Origin: Burkholderia savannae
GTDB lineage: Bacteria; Pseudomonadota; Gammaproteobacteria; Burkholderiales; Burkholderiaceae
Assembly (NCBI RefSeq): GCF_001524445.2
Contig: NZ_CP013418.1
Coordinates: 372,001 to 436,000 of the forward strand
DNA: 64,000 nucleotides
Direction: 5' to 3'
Shown piece by piece: positions 8,649-18,930 of this stretch (positions within the stretch are counted from its first letter, which is position 1; each line of letters begins with the position of its first letter). Under the pieces are notes generated by a model that saw only the letters and a program-made list of their open reading frames with translations, had not been told where the DNA came from and made no database searches. A program made the position numbers and the translations under genes.

Positions 8649-9218
8649 ATGGCGCGCCCTCTGAGCCCGGAAAAACGCAATGCCCTTTTGTTGTCGGCGA
8701 CGCAGGCCGTTGCCGACCAAGGCGTGCTGGCGAGCACGGCGAGCATCGCCCGCGGCGCGGGAGTCGCGGAAGGAACGCTGTTCACCTACTTCGAGAACAA
8801 GGAAGTCCTGTTCCAGGAACTGTACCTGCACCTCAAAAACGAGCTGGCCGATTATGTCATGCCAGACTATCCGGATAACGCGAGCTACCGGCTTCGCATG
8901 GAACACATCTTCCAGCGTTACGTGGGCTGGGGGCTGGCCAATGCGGCCGGGCGCCTTGCGCTTTCGAAGCTGTCGGCTTCGGGAGTGCTGCAGGAAGGAA
9001 CGCGGGCACGAGGCATGGAGCCGTTCCTGGCCGTGTCCCGGATGATGGAGGATGCGGTGCAGAACGGCGTGCTTGCCGATGCGCCGATTGCGTTTCTTTA
9101 CGCCGTGATCGAGCGCATTGCCGACATCACGATCGAGTACGTCGACAGGGAACCCGAGGGTGCCGAACGTCATCGGCAACTGGGGTTTCGTGCCGCGTGG
9201 AGAGCTGTCACGGAGTAA
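8649..9218 (+). CDS. TetR-family transcriptional regulator
   Basis: 189 residues. The N-terminal helix-turn-helix spans about residues 10-55, with ATQAVADQGVLASTASIARG, GVAEGTLFTYFENKEVLFQE and the usual FxxKExL end. The C-terminal ligand domain is not characteristic of a known subclass. Genes for two short-chain dehydrogenases and an epimerase-like protein follow on the same strand. The first of these starts 56 bp downstream behind a perfect palindrome. A repressor released by the substrate of these enzymes is the usual arrangement; the ligand is unknown. Confidence 0.88.
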   Translation: MARPLSPEKRNALLLSATQAVADQGVLASTASIARGAGVAEGTLFTYFENKEVLFQELYLHLKNELADYVMPDYPDNASYRLRMEHIFQRYVGWGLANAAGRLALSKLSASGVLQEGTRARGMEPFLAVSRMMEDAVQNGVLADAPIAFLYAVIERIADITIEYVDREPEGAERHRQLGFRAAWRAVTE

Positions 9219-9235
9219 TTTTTTTGCATTTTAAG

Positions 9236-9253
9236 TGAGCGCGTACGCGCTCA
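9236..9253. promoter_or_regulatory. perfect 18-bp palindrome, candidate TetR operator
   Basis: TGAGCGCGTACGCGCTCA is perfectly self-complementary and sits between the TetR stop and the ribosome site of the next gene. The half-site TACGCGCTCAAT recurs, reversed, before the TetR gene itself (8612-8629). TetR dimers typically bind 15-20 bp palindromes in this position. Confidence 0.65.
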
Positions 9254-9274
9254 ATATTGGAGGGAGCAATCATC

Positions 9275-10120
9275 ATGCGCAGTCAGAAGTGGTTCATTAC
9301 CGGAGCATCCGGCGGGCTCGGTTTGGCCCTCACCGAAAAAGTGCTCGCCGACGGGCATCGTGTGGTTGCCGCGGTGCGACGAGTCGCAGCGCTGCAGGCG
9401 CTGAAGGAAGCCTGGCCCGATGCGCTCGAAGTGGAGTCGGTCGACGTGACCCGTCCTGAGCAGGTGCAGGCCGTCGCGGCGCGCCATCCCGATGTCGATG
9501 TGGTCGTCAACAACGCGGGTGGCGCCGTCATCGGCGCAATGGAGGAAATGACCGAAGCCGACATCGAGCAGCAGATCGCGCTCAATCTGCTCGCGCCCAT
9601 CCACATCACGCGCGCCTTCCTCGGCGCGATGCGCGCGCGAAAGCACGGCACGTTCGTCCATGTCACCAGTGTCGGAGGACGCGCCGCCTTCCCGAGCGGC
9701 TCGCTCTATCACGCTGCGAAATACGGCCTCGAGGGTTTTGCGGAAGCGGTGAGCCAGGAAGTGGCCGAATTCGGCATCAAGACCCTCATCGTCGAACCGG
9801 GCTCCATCAAGACGGGCTTCGTGGCCAACATTCGCTGGACCGACGAACTCGCCTGCTACAAGGACGGCGTGGTCGGCAAGCTGCGCCAGCAGATCAAGGC
9901 GGTCGGCGATGAATACGCATCGGGCGATCCCGTGAAAATGGCCGGCGCCATCTATGCGATCAGCCAGTTGCCGGAGCCGCCGCTGCGCACCGTCCTCGGC
10001 GGGGACGCCTACGCGGTGCTCGAAGCCGCTTATAGCCGGAGCCTCGCCGCGCTGCAGGCCCAAAAGGACCTCGCCGGTTCGGTGATGTTCGAAGGCAAGG
10101 CGGGATTCAATCCCCAGTAA
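9275..10120 (+). CDS. short-chain dehydrogenase/reductase
   Basis: 281 residues from an ATG with a GGAGGGAG ribosome site. The cofactor motif is FITGASGGLGLALTEKVLA (TGxxxGxG). NNAG appears in DVVVNNAGGAV. The catalytic serine and YxxxK are in HVTSVGGRAAFPSGSLYHAAKYG. An arginine after the first strand (AAVRRVAAL) suggests NADP preference. The enzyme probably oxidises or reduces a small alcohol or ketone. It is the first of three enzyme genes downstream of the TetR regulator. Confidence 0.88.
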   Translation: MRSQKWFITGASGGLGLALTEKVLADGHRVVAAVRRVAALQALKEAWPDALEVESVDVTRPEQVQAVAARHPDVDVVVNNAGGAVIGAMEEMTEADIEQQIALNLLAPIHITRAFLGAMRARKHGTFVHVTSVGGRAAFPSGSLYHAAKYGLEGFAEAVSQEVAEFGIKTLIVEPGSIKTGFVANIRWTDELACYKDGVVGKLRQQIKAVGDEYASGDPVKMAGAIYAISQLPEPPLRTVLGGDAYAVLEAAYSRSLAALQAQKDLAGSVMFEGKAGFNPQ

Positions 10121-10293
10121 CCATTGCCGCGGCGCCGGCCGCGGCCCGCCCGAAAGATCGCCGCACGCCACGAGCGCGGCAGCGGTCGGGCCCGGCAGAC
10201 GCCTGATTGCATGGGCGAGGCACGGCGCTTCTCCATTCATGGCATTTCATTTTCATCGCGCGGATGTCGGCGCATAACGGAGGTTCTACGATC

Positions 10294-11151
10294 ATGTCAA
10301 AAGTCTGGTTGATTACCGGCGCGTCCCGAGGGCTCGGCCGCGCCATTCTCGAGGCCGCCTTGCAGGACGACGGCATGGTTCTGGCCACCGCGCGCGACAC
10401 TTCGCGGTTCGCCGATTTGCAGGCGCGTCACGGCGAGCGTCTGGCGACGTTCGAGCTGGACGTGACCAACGAGGAGCGGGCAAAGCGCGCCGTAGCCGAA
10501 GCGGTGCGCCGGTTCGGGCGTCTGGACGCACTCGTCAACAACGCCGGTTACGGCCATGTCCAGCCGTTCGAGTACACGTCTTCGGACGATTTCCGCGCAC
10601 AGTTCGAAACCAATCTTTTTGGAGTGGTCAACCTCACGCGCGCAGTCATTCCGGTGATGCGCTCGCAGGGCAGCGGCCACATCTTTCAGATTTCATCGGC
10701 GGGCGGCCGCATCAGCAGCCCGGGACTCTCCGCTTACCAGTCGGCGAAATGGGCCGTCGGCGGATTCAGCGATGTCGTCGGCAAGGAACTCGCACCGTTC
10801 GGCATCCGCGTCTGCACGCTGGAACCAGGCGGCATGCGCACCGAATGGGGATACGAGGCGCGTTCGACACTGCAAGACCTTCCCCGGGACTATCAGCAAT
10901 CGATGGCCGGGTTCAAGGCGCTGATCGACGCGTACGTGGGCCATGAAGTGGGAGATCCCGAGCGCGTCGCTAAACTGATCGTCATGCTGGCTTCGCGTGA
11001 ATTCGTGCCGGCGCGGCTGGTGCTTGGCTCGGATGCCTGGCAGGTCGTCGAAGCCGAGGAGGACGTCCGCCGCGAGACCGGGCAAAACTGGAAGGCCGTG
11101 ACGCTTGCAGCCGATTTCGGCGCGGCACCGCTCGAATGGCCCGCGGAGTGA
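10294..11151 (+). CDS. short-chain dehydrogenase/reductase, second copy
   Basis: 285 residues. It has LITGASRGLGRAILEAAL, ALVNNAGYGH, and the catalytic serine plus YxxxK in QISSAGGRISSPGLSAYQSAKW. The C-terminal part (LEPGGMRTEWGY) is the classical SDR substrate loop. It is clearly related to the gene before it but not a recent duplicate by eye. The gene starts 173 bp after its neighbour and nearly touches the next gene (4 bp gap), so these two are probably co-translated. Confidence 0.88.
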   Translation: MSKVWLITGASRGLGRAILEAALQDDGMVLATARDTSRFADLQARHGERLATFELDVTNEERAKRAVAEAVRRFGRLDALVNNAGYGHVQPFEYTSSDDFRAQFETNLFGVVNLTRAVIPVMRSQGSGHIFQISSAGGRISSPGLSAYQSAKWAVGGFSDVVGKELAPFGIRVCTLEPGGMRTEWGYEARSTLQDLPRDYQQSMAGFKALIDAYVGHEVGDPERVAKLIVMLASREFVPARLVLGSDAWQVVEAEEDVRRETGQNWKAVTLAADFGAAPLEWPAE

Positions 11152-11155
11152 ACGC

Positions 11156-11833
11156 ATGCGCGTCGTACTGATCGGCGCGACCGGCATGGTCGGCCAGGGT
11201 GTATTGCGTGCCTGCCTCGCAGCGGAGGACGTCGCCGAAATCATCGTCATCGGCCGGCGCGCGCTGGAGGGGGGCGTGGACCCGCGGGTCAAGGTATTCA
11301 CCTTGCCCGACCTCGCAAGTTTTCGGGCCATGGACGACACGTTCGCCGGTGTCGACGCCTGCTTTTTCTGCGCAGGGGTGTCGTCTTTCGGCTTGTCCGA
11401 GGCCGCCTATCGCGCGGTAACCTACGACCTCACGCTCAATGTCGCCCGGGAACTGCTTCGCGTGAGCCCTGCCATGACGATGGTTTATGTATCCGGCGCC
11501 GGCGCCGACAGCAGTGAACAAGGCCGAAGCATGTGGGCTCGCGTTCGCGGCCAAATCGAGAATGCGCTGCAGCGACTGCCATTCCGGCAAGTGGTCATTT
11601 TCCGCCCATCCGCGATCCTGCCTGAGAACGGCATTCAGTCGCGCACGGCTTCGTATCGCTGGATGTACGTCGCACTCAAACCGCTGCTGCTGTTGCTTCG
11701 GCGAATTTCACCCGCCAGCGTCCTGACCACCCGGGCCGTTGGCGATGCGATGCTCAACGCGGCGCGCCACGGGGTGCCCCAGCGCGTTCTGACGCCGGCC
11801 GCGATCCATCGTCTGGCCAGCGCACGGGCGTAA
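11156..11833 (+). CDS. NAD(P)-binding epimerase-like (atypical SDR) protein
   Basis: 225 residues, starting MRVVLIGATGMVGQGVLRAC, the GxxGxxG cofactor motif of atypical short-chain dehydrogenases. A YVSGAGADSSEQGRSMWARV segment takes the place of the normal active site, with serines and a later lysine missing. The fold resembles Rossmann proteins used as reductases or regulators (YbjT/NmrA-like). It ends the TetR-linked cluster. Function unknown. Confidence 0.75.
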   Translation: MRVVLIGATGMVGQGVLRACLAAEDVAEIIVIGRRALEGGVDPRVKVFTLPDLASFRAMDDTFAGVDACFFCAGVSSFGLSEAAYRAVTYDLTLNVARELLRVSPAMTMVYVSGAGADSSEQGRSMWARVRGQIENALQRLPFRQVVIFRPSAILPENGIQSRTASYRWMYVALKPLLLLLRRISPASVLTTRAVGDAMLNAARHGVPQRVLTPAAIHRLASARA

Positions 11834-12297
11834 CGCGAACGGCCGGTGTGCTCGGGAAACCATCGTCAGGATGCCATCCCGAAGGGTCGCTCAGGGTTGA
11901 ATTGGCACATCGATTTCAACGACGAGCAGTGGCGCGGCTATGTGTCCGATGGCCAATGCCGGCGCGGCTGGAGCGCCGCCGCCGCACGCAAGACCTGCCT
12001 CGTCGTCGGCATGCTGCTGTCGCCGACGATCGCGCTGCCCGCGATCGTCGAGCGCGCGCGGGCATGCTTCGCGCGCTTCGCGCTCGCGTATGCGGGCGCG
12101 GCGGCGGATCGCGGGTGCCGTTTGCCTGGGCCTTCCGAACGCCGCGGCCGGCGCGGCCGCCGCGTCATGACTACGTCGGCCGCGGTTTGCGCCTAGACTG
12201 TCGTTTTCCGTTTGCGGGGCGAGCCGCGATGCTCGGCCGCGAAACTCGAAGCCGAGTGCCGGTTCGAACGTCTTTCACGCAACGAAAGGGAGGCAGC
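11834..12297. other. 464-bp intergenic stretch, no convincing gene
   Basis: The open frames here are arginine/alanine-rich and lack ribosome sites. The only clear element is the AAGGGAGG ribosome site before the glutathione transferase gene (about 12286-12293). No repeat or terminator stands out. Confidence 0.5.
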
Positions 12298-13026
12298 ATG
12301 CGCTACGAGCTTTACTACTGGCCGGACATCCAGGGGCGCGGCGAATTCGTGCGGCTCGCGCTCGAGGCGGCCGAAGCCGAATACGTGGACGTCGCGCGCG
12401 AATCGCCGCGCAAGGGCCTGGGCGTGTCGGCGATGATGGGGCTCCTGGAGAGCGATTCGCTGGAGTGCCTGCCGTTCGCGCCGCCGTTCCTCAAGGCGGG
12501 CGAGCAGATCATCGGGCAAACGGCCAACATCCTGCTGTTCCTCGGCGCGCGGCATCACCTCGCGCCGCGCGACGACGCAGGGCGGCTGTGGACGCATCAA
12601 TTGCAGCTGACGGTGTCCGATTTCGTCGTCGAGGTTCACGACAGTCACCATCCGATCGCAAGCGGCCTGTATTACGAGGACCAGAAAGCGCAAGCCGCGA
12701 TGCGGGCGGAGGATTTCATCAAGCATCGGCTGCCGAAGTTCCTCGGCTATTTCGGCAAGGTGCTCGCGCACAATCCGCACAAGAGCGGCTACATGGCGGG
12801 CGGCGGCCTGACGTATATGGATCTGTCGATGTTCCAGCTGATCGAGGGCTTGCGCTACGCGTTTCCGAAGGCGATGGCGCGTATCGAGAAGAAGCATGCC
12901 GGGCTGGTCGAGCTGCACGACAGGATCGCGCAGCATCCGCCGATCGCGCGCTATCTGGCGTCCGGTCGGCGCATTCCGTTCAACGAGCAGGGGATCTTCC
13001 GGCATTACGCCGAGCTGGATCGATGA
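12298..13026 (+). CDS. glutathione S-transferase-like protein
   Basis: 242 residues from an ATG with an AAGGGAGG ribosome site. The N-terminal thioredoxin-like domain starts MRYELYYWPDIQGRGEFVRL, with the GRGE segment found in sigma/alpha-type transferases. It continues to the glutathione contact QTANILLFLG. The C-terminal helical domain contains YMAGGGLTYMDLSMFQLIEG, the usual N-cap motif. It probably conjugates or reduces small electrophiles with glutathione in the cytoplasm. It stands alone, with the convergent NHL gene downstream. Confidence 0.85.
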   Translation: MRYELYYWPDIQGRGEFVRLALEAAEAEYVDVARESPRKGLGVSAMMGLLESDSLECLPFAPPFLKAGEQIIGQTANILLFLGARHHLAPRDDAGRLWTHQLQLTVSDFVVEVHDSHHPIASGLYYEDQKAQAAMRAEDFIKHRLPKFLGYFGKVLAHNPHKSGYMAGGGLTYMDLSMFQLIEGLRYAFPKAMARIEKKHAGLVELHDRIAQHPPIARYLASGRRIPFNEQGIFRHYAELDR

Positions 13027-13259
13027 GCGGCGGCGCGTCGATCGGCATGCCGTGCTCGCCGATCGTCGGCGCGTGTCGGGCGGGGCGGCGCGAGCCATGA
13101 CGAATTCCGCATCGCCGTTCGTCGCGCATCCGGAAGGAAGCGGCCGATTCGGCCGCGATGCATCGCCCGGATTCGGCGTTCGTCGTCCGACGCCGCGAGA
13201 TCCGGGCCGCCGGCGCGAATCCTTGCCGCCGGCGGCCCGCTGCGGCCGAGCCTTCGGAA

Positions 13260-14456
13260 TCAGTTGCCTTTGTCTTGACGCAGCGTCCAGACGGTCGCCG
13301 TGTTCGTGTTGTCGTCGACGGCCGCGAATTGCGGCTGCCCGCCGCCGCTCGCCCCGAACGCGAGTCCGAACGCCGCCCCCGGCACCGAGTCGACTTGCAT
13401 TTGCGCGATGAAGCGCCCCTCGGGCGTGAACTCGACGATTTCGCTCGGCTGATTCGGATCGGCATTGACGGCGTCGCCGTTCGCGGTGACGAGGTGGCCG
13501 TTCGGCGCGAGCGCCAGCGCGAGCGGCCCGTGCAGGTGCATGTTGTCGAAATAGATCATGCGCCCGACGCCGTTGTTGCGCGTCGTCGACGCGGCGCCGT
13601 GAATCGCGAACACCGCGTTGTCGCCCGTCGACGCGACGTACAGCACGTCGCGGGTCGAATCGTATGCGAGGCCCGTCGGCCCGACGACGAGCGCCGCCGG
13701 ATCGCTTCGATGCAGATAGCCCGACGCGATGACGAGCGAGCTCGGCAGCACCGTGACGCCGTTCTCGCCGATCGTCATGTCGAGCCGCGCCACCGTGCCG
13801 TTCAGCACGTTCGACACGAACGCCGTGATGCGTTGCCCCCGGTCGATCACCGCGAGATCCCACGGCCCGTCGAGCAGCGCGGGGCTGGTCAGTTCCTTGA
13901 CGAGCGTGCCTTGCGGATTGACGACGAGCAGCGAGCCGGACGACGCGAGCGTCGTGCCGTCCTTCGTCGGCAGGTTGCCGACGAGCACGAAGCCGCTGTG
14001 GAGCACCGCGAGCGCGGTGGTGAGGCCGACGTTGCCGCCCTGGAAGAAGACCACGGGATCGCCGTTCGGCACGAGCTTCACGATCGTCGTGCCGGTGCCC
14101 TGCAGGTTCGCTGTGTTGTTGAAGTTCGAGACGACGACGTCGCCCGGCTTCAGCGTGCTCCATGAGGGCACGCCGCTCGGCACGAATGCGATGCCGTACG
14201 GATTGAGATCGCCGTTCGCGGGGACCGTCGACCCGGTCATCGCCGATGGCGGAAGAATCGTCTCGTTGCCGCTCGCCCACGCGAAGCCGGACGATAGCGC
14301 GACGATGCCGGCGCCGCAGACGGCGTTGCGCAGGCCGCGCGCGGCGGCGCGGCACGCGCGACGGGCGCGCGCGAGCGTTCGCAAGCAGGCGGCGGGAGTG
14401 ACGCGGGCGGGTCGGGGGATGAAACATGACGTAGAGCTTTCATGGCTTGACTCCAT
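13260..14456 (-). CDS. secreted NHL-repeat-like beta-propeller protein
   Basis: 398 residues. A long arginine-rich N-terminus (residues 1-48) leads into the hydrophobic AVCGAGIVALSSGFAWASG, a signal peptide cut near residue 65. The mature part has repeated blade-like strands: LNPYGIAFVPSG, GPWDLAVIDRGQ, GLAYDSTRDVLYVASTGDN and LALALAPNGHLVTANGD. These resemble NHL/SMP-30 propellers. It probably binds ligands or forms a scaffold in the periplasm. The start at MESSHES is preferred because 66 extra upstream codons look non-coding. Alternatives further downstream would shorten the signal region. Confidence 0.72.
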   Translation of the reverse strand: MESSHESSTSCFIPRPARVTPAACLRTLARARRACRAAARGLRNAVCGAGIVALSSGFAWASGNETILPPSAMTGSTVPANGDLNPYGIAFVPSGVPSWSTLKPGDVVVSNFNNTANLQGTGTTIVKLVPNGDPVVFFQGGNVGLTTALAVLHSGFVLVGNLPTKDGTTLASSGSLLVVNPQGTLVKELTSPALLDGPWDLAVIDRGQRITAFVSNVLNGTVARLDMTIGENGVTVLPSSLVIASGYLHRSDPAALVVGPTGLAYDSTRDVLYVASTGDNAVFAIHGAASTTRNNGVGRMIYFDNMHLHGPLALALAPNGHLVTANGDAVNADPNQPSEIVEFTPEGRFIAQMQVDSVPGAAFGLAFGASGGGQPQFAAVDDNTNTATVWTLRQDKGN

Positions 14457-14860
14457 TTTCGAAACGTCGAACAGCAGCCGATTGCCGGACGGCACAAATG
14501 AGACGGGCGCGCGGCCGCCCCGCGGCCAAACGCCGCGCGCATGGCCGCTCGGCGTAAACGTGCGGCGTCGCGCCGTTATTCCATGCCGATGCGAGCGGAT
14601 GCGCGCGCGTGCCGGGCGCGGCGCCGCATTGCTGTGTTGCGGCCGACGAGCCACGTATCCGCTTAACGCGTTCGCGGGCGGCTGCCGCCGCGGCGGCCAT
14701 GATCGCGCCTCGTCGCGATCGCGCGGCGCGCAAGCGGGTATTACCCGAAGCGTCGAGCCCGGCTATCATTTGATTCGGTTCGCCTGCCGGGATTGTCCTG
14801 CAGCCGAAAGATCCTGTTTGATCCTGTTTCAACACCAGCACAGCCCGCAGCGACGTCACT
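14457..14860. other. 404-bp divergent promoter region
   Basis: The gap separates the secreted propeller gene (minus) from yceH (plus). A 10-bp unit GATCCTGTTT is repeated twice in tandem at 14810-14829, about 30 bp before the yceH start. No gene is supported. Confidence 0.5.
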
Positions 14861-15565
14861 ATGAATTCCACTCCCGATGCATCCCAACGCCCCGCCATTC
14901 GCGCCCTCACGCCGCTCGAAGCGCGCGTGCTCGGCGTATTGATCGAGAAGCAGCACACGGTTCCGGATACCTATCCGCTGTCGCTCAACGCGCTGACGGC
15001 CGGCTGCAATCAGAAGACCGCCCGATCGCCGGTGATGAACGTGTCGGAGGCCGAGGTGCTCACGGCGATCGACGGCCTGAAGCGTCTGAGCCTCGCGTCG
15101 GAGGGCAGCAGCAGCCGCGTGCCGCGCTTCGAGCACAACATGAACCGCGTGCTCGGCATTCCGAGCCAGGCGGCCGCGTTGCTGACGATGCTGCTGCTGC
15201 GCGGTCCGCAGACGGGCGCGGAGCTGCGCCTGAACACCGCGCGCCTGCACGGCTTCGCCGACATCTCGTCGGTCGAGGCGTTCCTCGACGAGCTCGCCGC
15301 GCGCACGCCGCCGCTCGTCGTCAAGCTCGCGCGCGCGCCGGGCGAGCGCGAGAGCCGGTGGATGCATCTGCTGTGCGGCGACATCGCGCCGGACGAAGCG
15401 CCCGCGCGCGGCGCGCAGGACGACGCGGTGCCGCCGTCGGAGTTCGAAGCGCTGAAGGCCGAGCAGAAGGCGCTGACGGCGGAGCTCGCGCAACTGCGCG
15501 CGTTCGTCGAGCACATGGCGAACGAGCTCGGCATCGACGTCGGCAAGTTTTCGCGCGGGGGCTGA
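14861..15565 (+). CDS. yceH: YceH family protein (UPF0502)
   Basis: 234 residues. LTPLEARVLGVLIEKQHTVP begins the first winged helix, followed by YPLSLNALTAGCNQKTARSP, the family signature. A second winged helix covers about residues 105-185 (LLLRGPQTGAELRLNTARLH). A C-terminal coiled region (FEALKAEQKALTAELAQLRA) completes it. The family is conserved in proteobacteria and has two winged-helix domains; its molecular role is poorly understood. It stands alone on the plus strand. Confidence 0.93.
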   Translation: MNSTPDASQRPAIRALTPLEARVLGVLIEKQHTVPDTYPLSLNALTAGCNQKTARSPVMNVSEAEVLTAIDGLKRLSLASEGSSSRVPRFEHNMNRVLGIPSQAAALLTMLLLRGPQTGAELRLNTARLHGFADISSVEAFLDELAARTPPLVVKLARAPGERESRWMHLLCGDIAPDEAPARGAQDDAVPPSEFEALKAEQKALTAELAQLRAFVEHMANELGIDVGKFSRGG

Positions 15566-15816
15566 TCTTCGCGCGCGAGCGGTCGTGGCTTGCGGCATGC
15601 GCGCCGGCGTCAGCCTTGTTCGACGCGTCTGAGTCCGATGCCGCGCGGCCTGCTCGCCCGACGCCGACGCCGACGCGTGCGCCGAAGCGGCATGCGCCGC
15701 GCGAATCCCGGCGCCCGCCATGGCGCAAACGGCGTATCGATTGGCTTTGATGCCGCAGTCTCGCTGCGCCGGGCCATCTACAGTGGAGCTTCGTCACCAC
15801 CACACCGGAGTCCGCG

Positions 15817-16080
15817 ATGAAAGCAGAAGGCATCCTTCCCGATCACGTCAACCGCGTCGAGATCGACGGCGTATCGATTCGCAAAGGGACGGTCGCCGCG
15901 TTTCTCGCCAACGCGCGCGTCTGGAGCGACGCGCACGCGTCGGCGCAGGCGCACGCGCAGGCCGAGCGCGACTTGCTCGACACGCTACCGTCGCTGCGCG
16001 CGCTCGGATTGTTCGACGTGCTGGAGATTCGCGACGCGCGGCTGCGGGCGTTCGTCGGCGCGCATTCCGCTGCCGGTTGA
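15817..16080 (+). CDS. small conserved-looking protein of unknown function
   Basis: 87 residues, starting MKAEGILPDHVNRVEIDGVS. It reads as a soluble, mixed-charge protein with a helical centre (ASAQAHAQAERDLLDTLPSL). I recognise no domain. Support comes from a sensible amino-acid mix compared with shadow frames, an ATG after a CGGAGTCCG ribosome-like site, and placement between two regular genes. It ends at the start of a short hexamer repeat. Confidence 0.6.
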   Translation: MKAEGILPDHVNRVEIDGVSIRKGTVAAFLANARVWSDAHASAQAHAQAERDLLDTLPSLRALGLFDVLEIRDARLRAFVGAHSAAG

Positions 16081-16110
16081 ATCGGCATCGGCATCAGCAT
16101 CGGCATCGGC
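16081..16110. repeat. five-copy hexamer repeat (ATCGGC)
   Basis: Five units read ATCGGC with one variant, ATCAGC. The array fills the gap between the convergent small protein gene and the GlxA-type regulator gene. Confidence 0.8.
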
Positions 16111-16129
16111 AGCGCTAGCGACGTCGGCG

Positions 16130-17239
16130 TCATGCCCCCAATTCGCTGTTCCAATCCGCGTCCGGATCGGCCGGCGCATCGCCCGCCGCGCCCGCGATCG
16201 CCGCCGCCTCCCCCGCGCCGCCCGCCGCGACGCCTTTCTCGCGGTAAGCCGCGGGCGGCGCGCCGAACTGCTTGCGGAACTCGCGCCCGAGGTGCGACGC
16301 GTCCGCGAACCCGCAGCTCGATGCGATGTCGGCGACGGTGCGGTCCGAGCTCGTCAGGAGCCACGCGGCCGTGCGCAGCCGCACCTGCTTCGCGAACGCC
16401 TGCGGGCTCCTGCCGGTCTGCGCCTTGAACAGCCGCTCGAGCTGCCGCGTCGACAGATCGAGCTTGCACGCGAGCTCGTCGAGCGGCAGCGCGCGCCCGA
16501 CATGCTGCTCCATCAGCAGGATCGCGCGCTTGACCTTCGGATGCGTCGCGGGCTCGAGCCCCGGCGGGTGCGGCTGCGGCGCGTTGCCCTTCTGCATCTC
16601 GCCGACGAGCAGGATTCGGAGCGCCTTCTGCACCGTTGCGTGATCGAAGTGGCGCAGCAGGATCGCCGCGGCGACGTCGATCGACGCGCGCCCGCCCGAG
16701 CACGTGATCCGCCGCCGGTCGATCACGAACAGGCGATCGGCGATCAGCAGATCCGGATCGGCGTTCGGGAAGCGCTCGACGAAATCCCAATAATGGAACC
16801 AGCTCACGCACACGCGGTGCCCGTCGAGCACGCCCGCGCGCATCAGCGCGAACGCGCCCGTGCAGATCCCGACGAGGTTCGCGCCCGCCGCCGCCGCGCG
16901 GCGGACGAACTGCAGCGTCTGCGGCCCCGCCTGCGGCCCCGAATGCAGCAGGCCGCCCACGACGACCACGTAGTCGAACGCGTCGGCGTCGTCGAACGTC
17001 TGCCACGGCGTCACCTGAATCCCGCAGCTCGCGCGCACGGGCGCGAGCGTGTCGCCGATCACGGTCCACGAGCAGCGCACGGGCTTGCTGTGGTCGCCGT
17101 CGTCGGCAGACAGCCGCAGCATGTCGACGAACCCCGAGAACGCGGTCAGCGTGAAATTCGGCAGCAGCACGATTGCGAAGCGCAGGCGCGGCTGGGCGGA
17201 ATCGGCGGCAAGGGGCGAAGCGGGTACGTCGGCGGTCAT
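16130..17239 (-). CDS. GlxA-family AraC-type activator, likely regulator of the sarcosine operon
   Basis: 369 residues. The N-terminal DJ-1/PfpI-like domain (residues 15-200) has [20 protein letters not shown] and [17 protein letters not shown]. The C-terminal AraC DNA-binding domain (about 245-340) contains [20 protein letters not shown] and [20 protein letters not shown]. This is the layout of GbdR, CdhR and SouR, which respond to betaine, carnitine and sarcosine. It diverges from the sdaA-sox operon, so a SouR-like sarcosine sensor is the best inference. The C-terminal ~30 residues are low-complexity and unique. Confidence 0.85.
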   Translation of the reverse strand: MTADVPASPLAADSAQPRLRFAIVLLPNFTLTAFSGFVDMLRLSADDGDHSKPVRCSWTVIGDTLAPVRASCGIQVTPWQTFDDADAFDYVVVVGGLLHSGPQAGPQTLQFVRRAAAAGANLVGICTGAFALMRAGVLDGHRVCVSWFHYWDFVERFPNADPDLLIADRLFVIDRRRITCSGGRASIDVAAAILLRHFDHATVQKALRILLVGEMQKGNAPQPHPPGLEPATHPKVKRAILLMEQHVGRALPLDELACKLDLSTRQLERLFKAQTGRSPQAFAKQVRLRTAAWLLTSSDRTVADIASSCGFADASHLGREFRKQFGAPPAAYREKGVAAGGAGEAAAIAGAAGDAPADPDADWNSELGA

Positions 17240-17528
17240 GTCTGCAAAATCTTCGGTTGGCCGGGGCGCGGCCCGGCGTGTCTCCAGTCTACGGGCGCCC
17301 GACGCCCGGGCAGCCGCGCAGACCGTACTGCGAGCGTCGCCGATCGGGCCGCGCGGGACTTGTGTTTTTTCGCCGCGAACCATCGCCGAAACGCACGGAA
17401 TGCCTGTCACGCGCGGCGGTTGGCGGCGGCGTCCCACGCCGATGCCGTTTTTGTTCTATCGGCGGATTTTACGCTTTGATGTACTGACGCCCAACGTCAA
17501 CCAAGCATCGTTACGCAAGGGCAGCCAG

Positions 17529-18914
<1,386 letters not shown>

Positions 18915-18930
18915 CGAAGGGTCCATCAAC

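Noticed and set aside
11846..12196. A 116-codon frame before the glutathione transferase gene
   Set aside because: Arg/Ala/Cys-rich, no ribosome site and no resemblance to a known protein.
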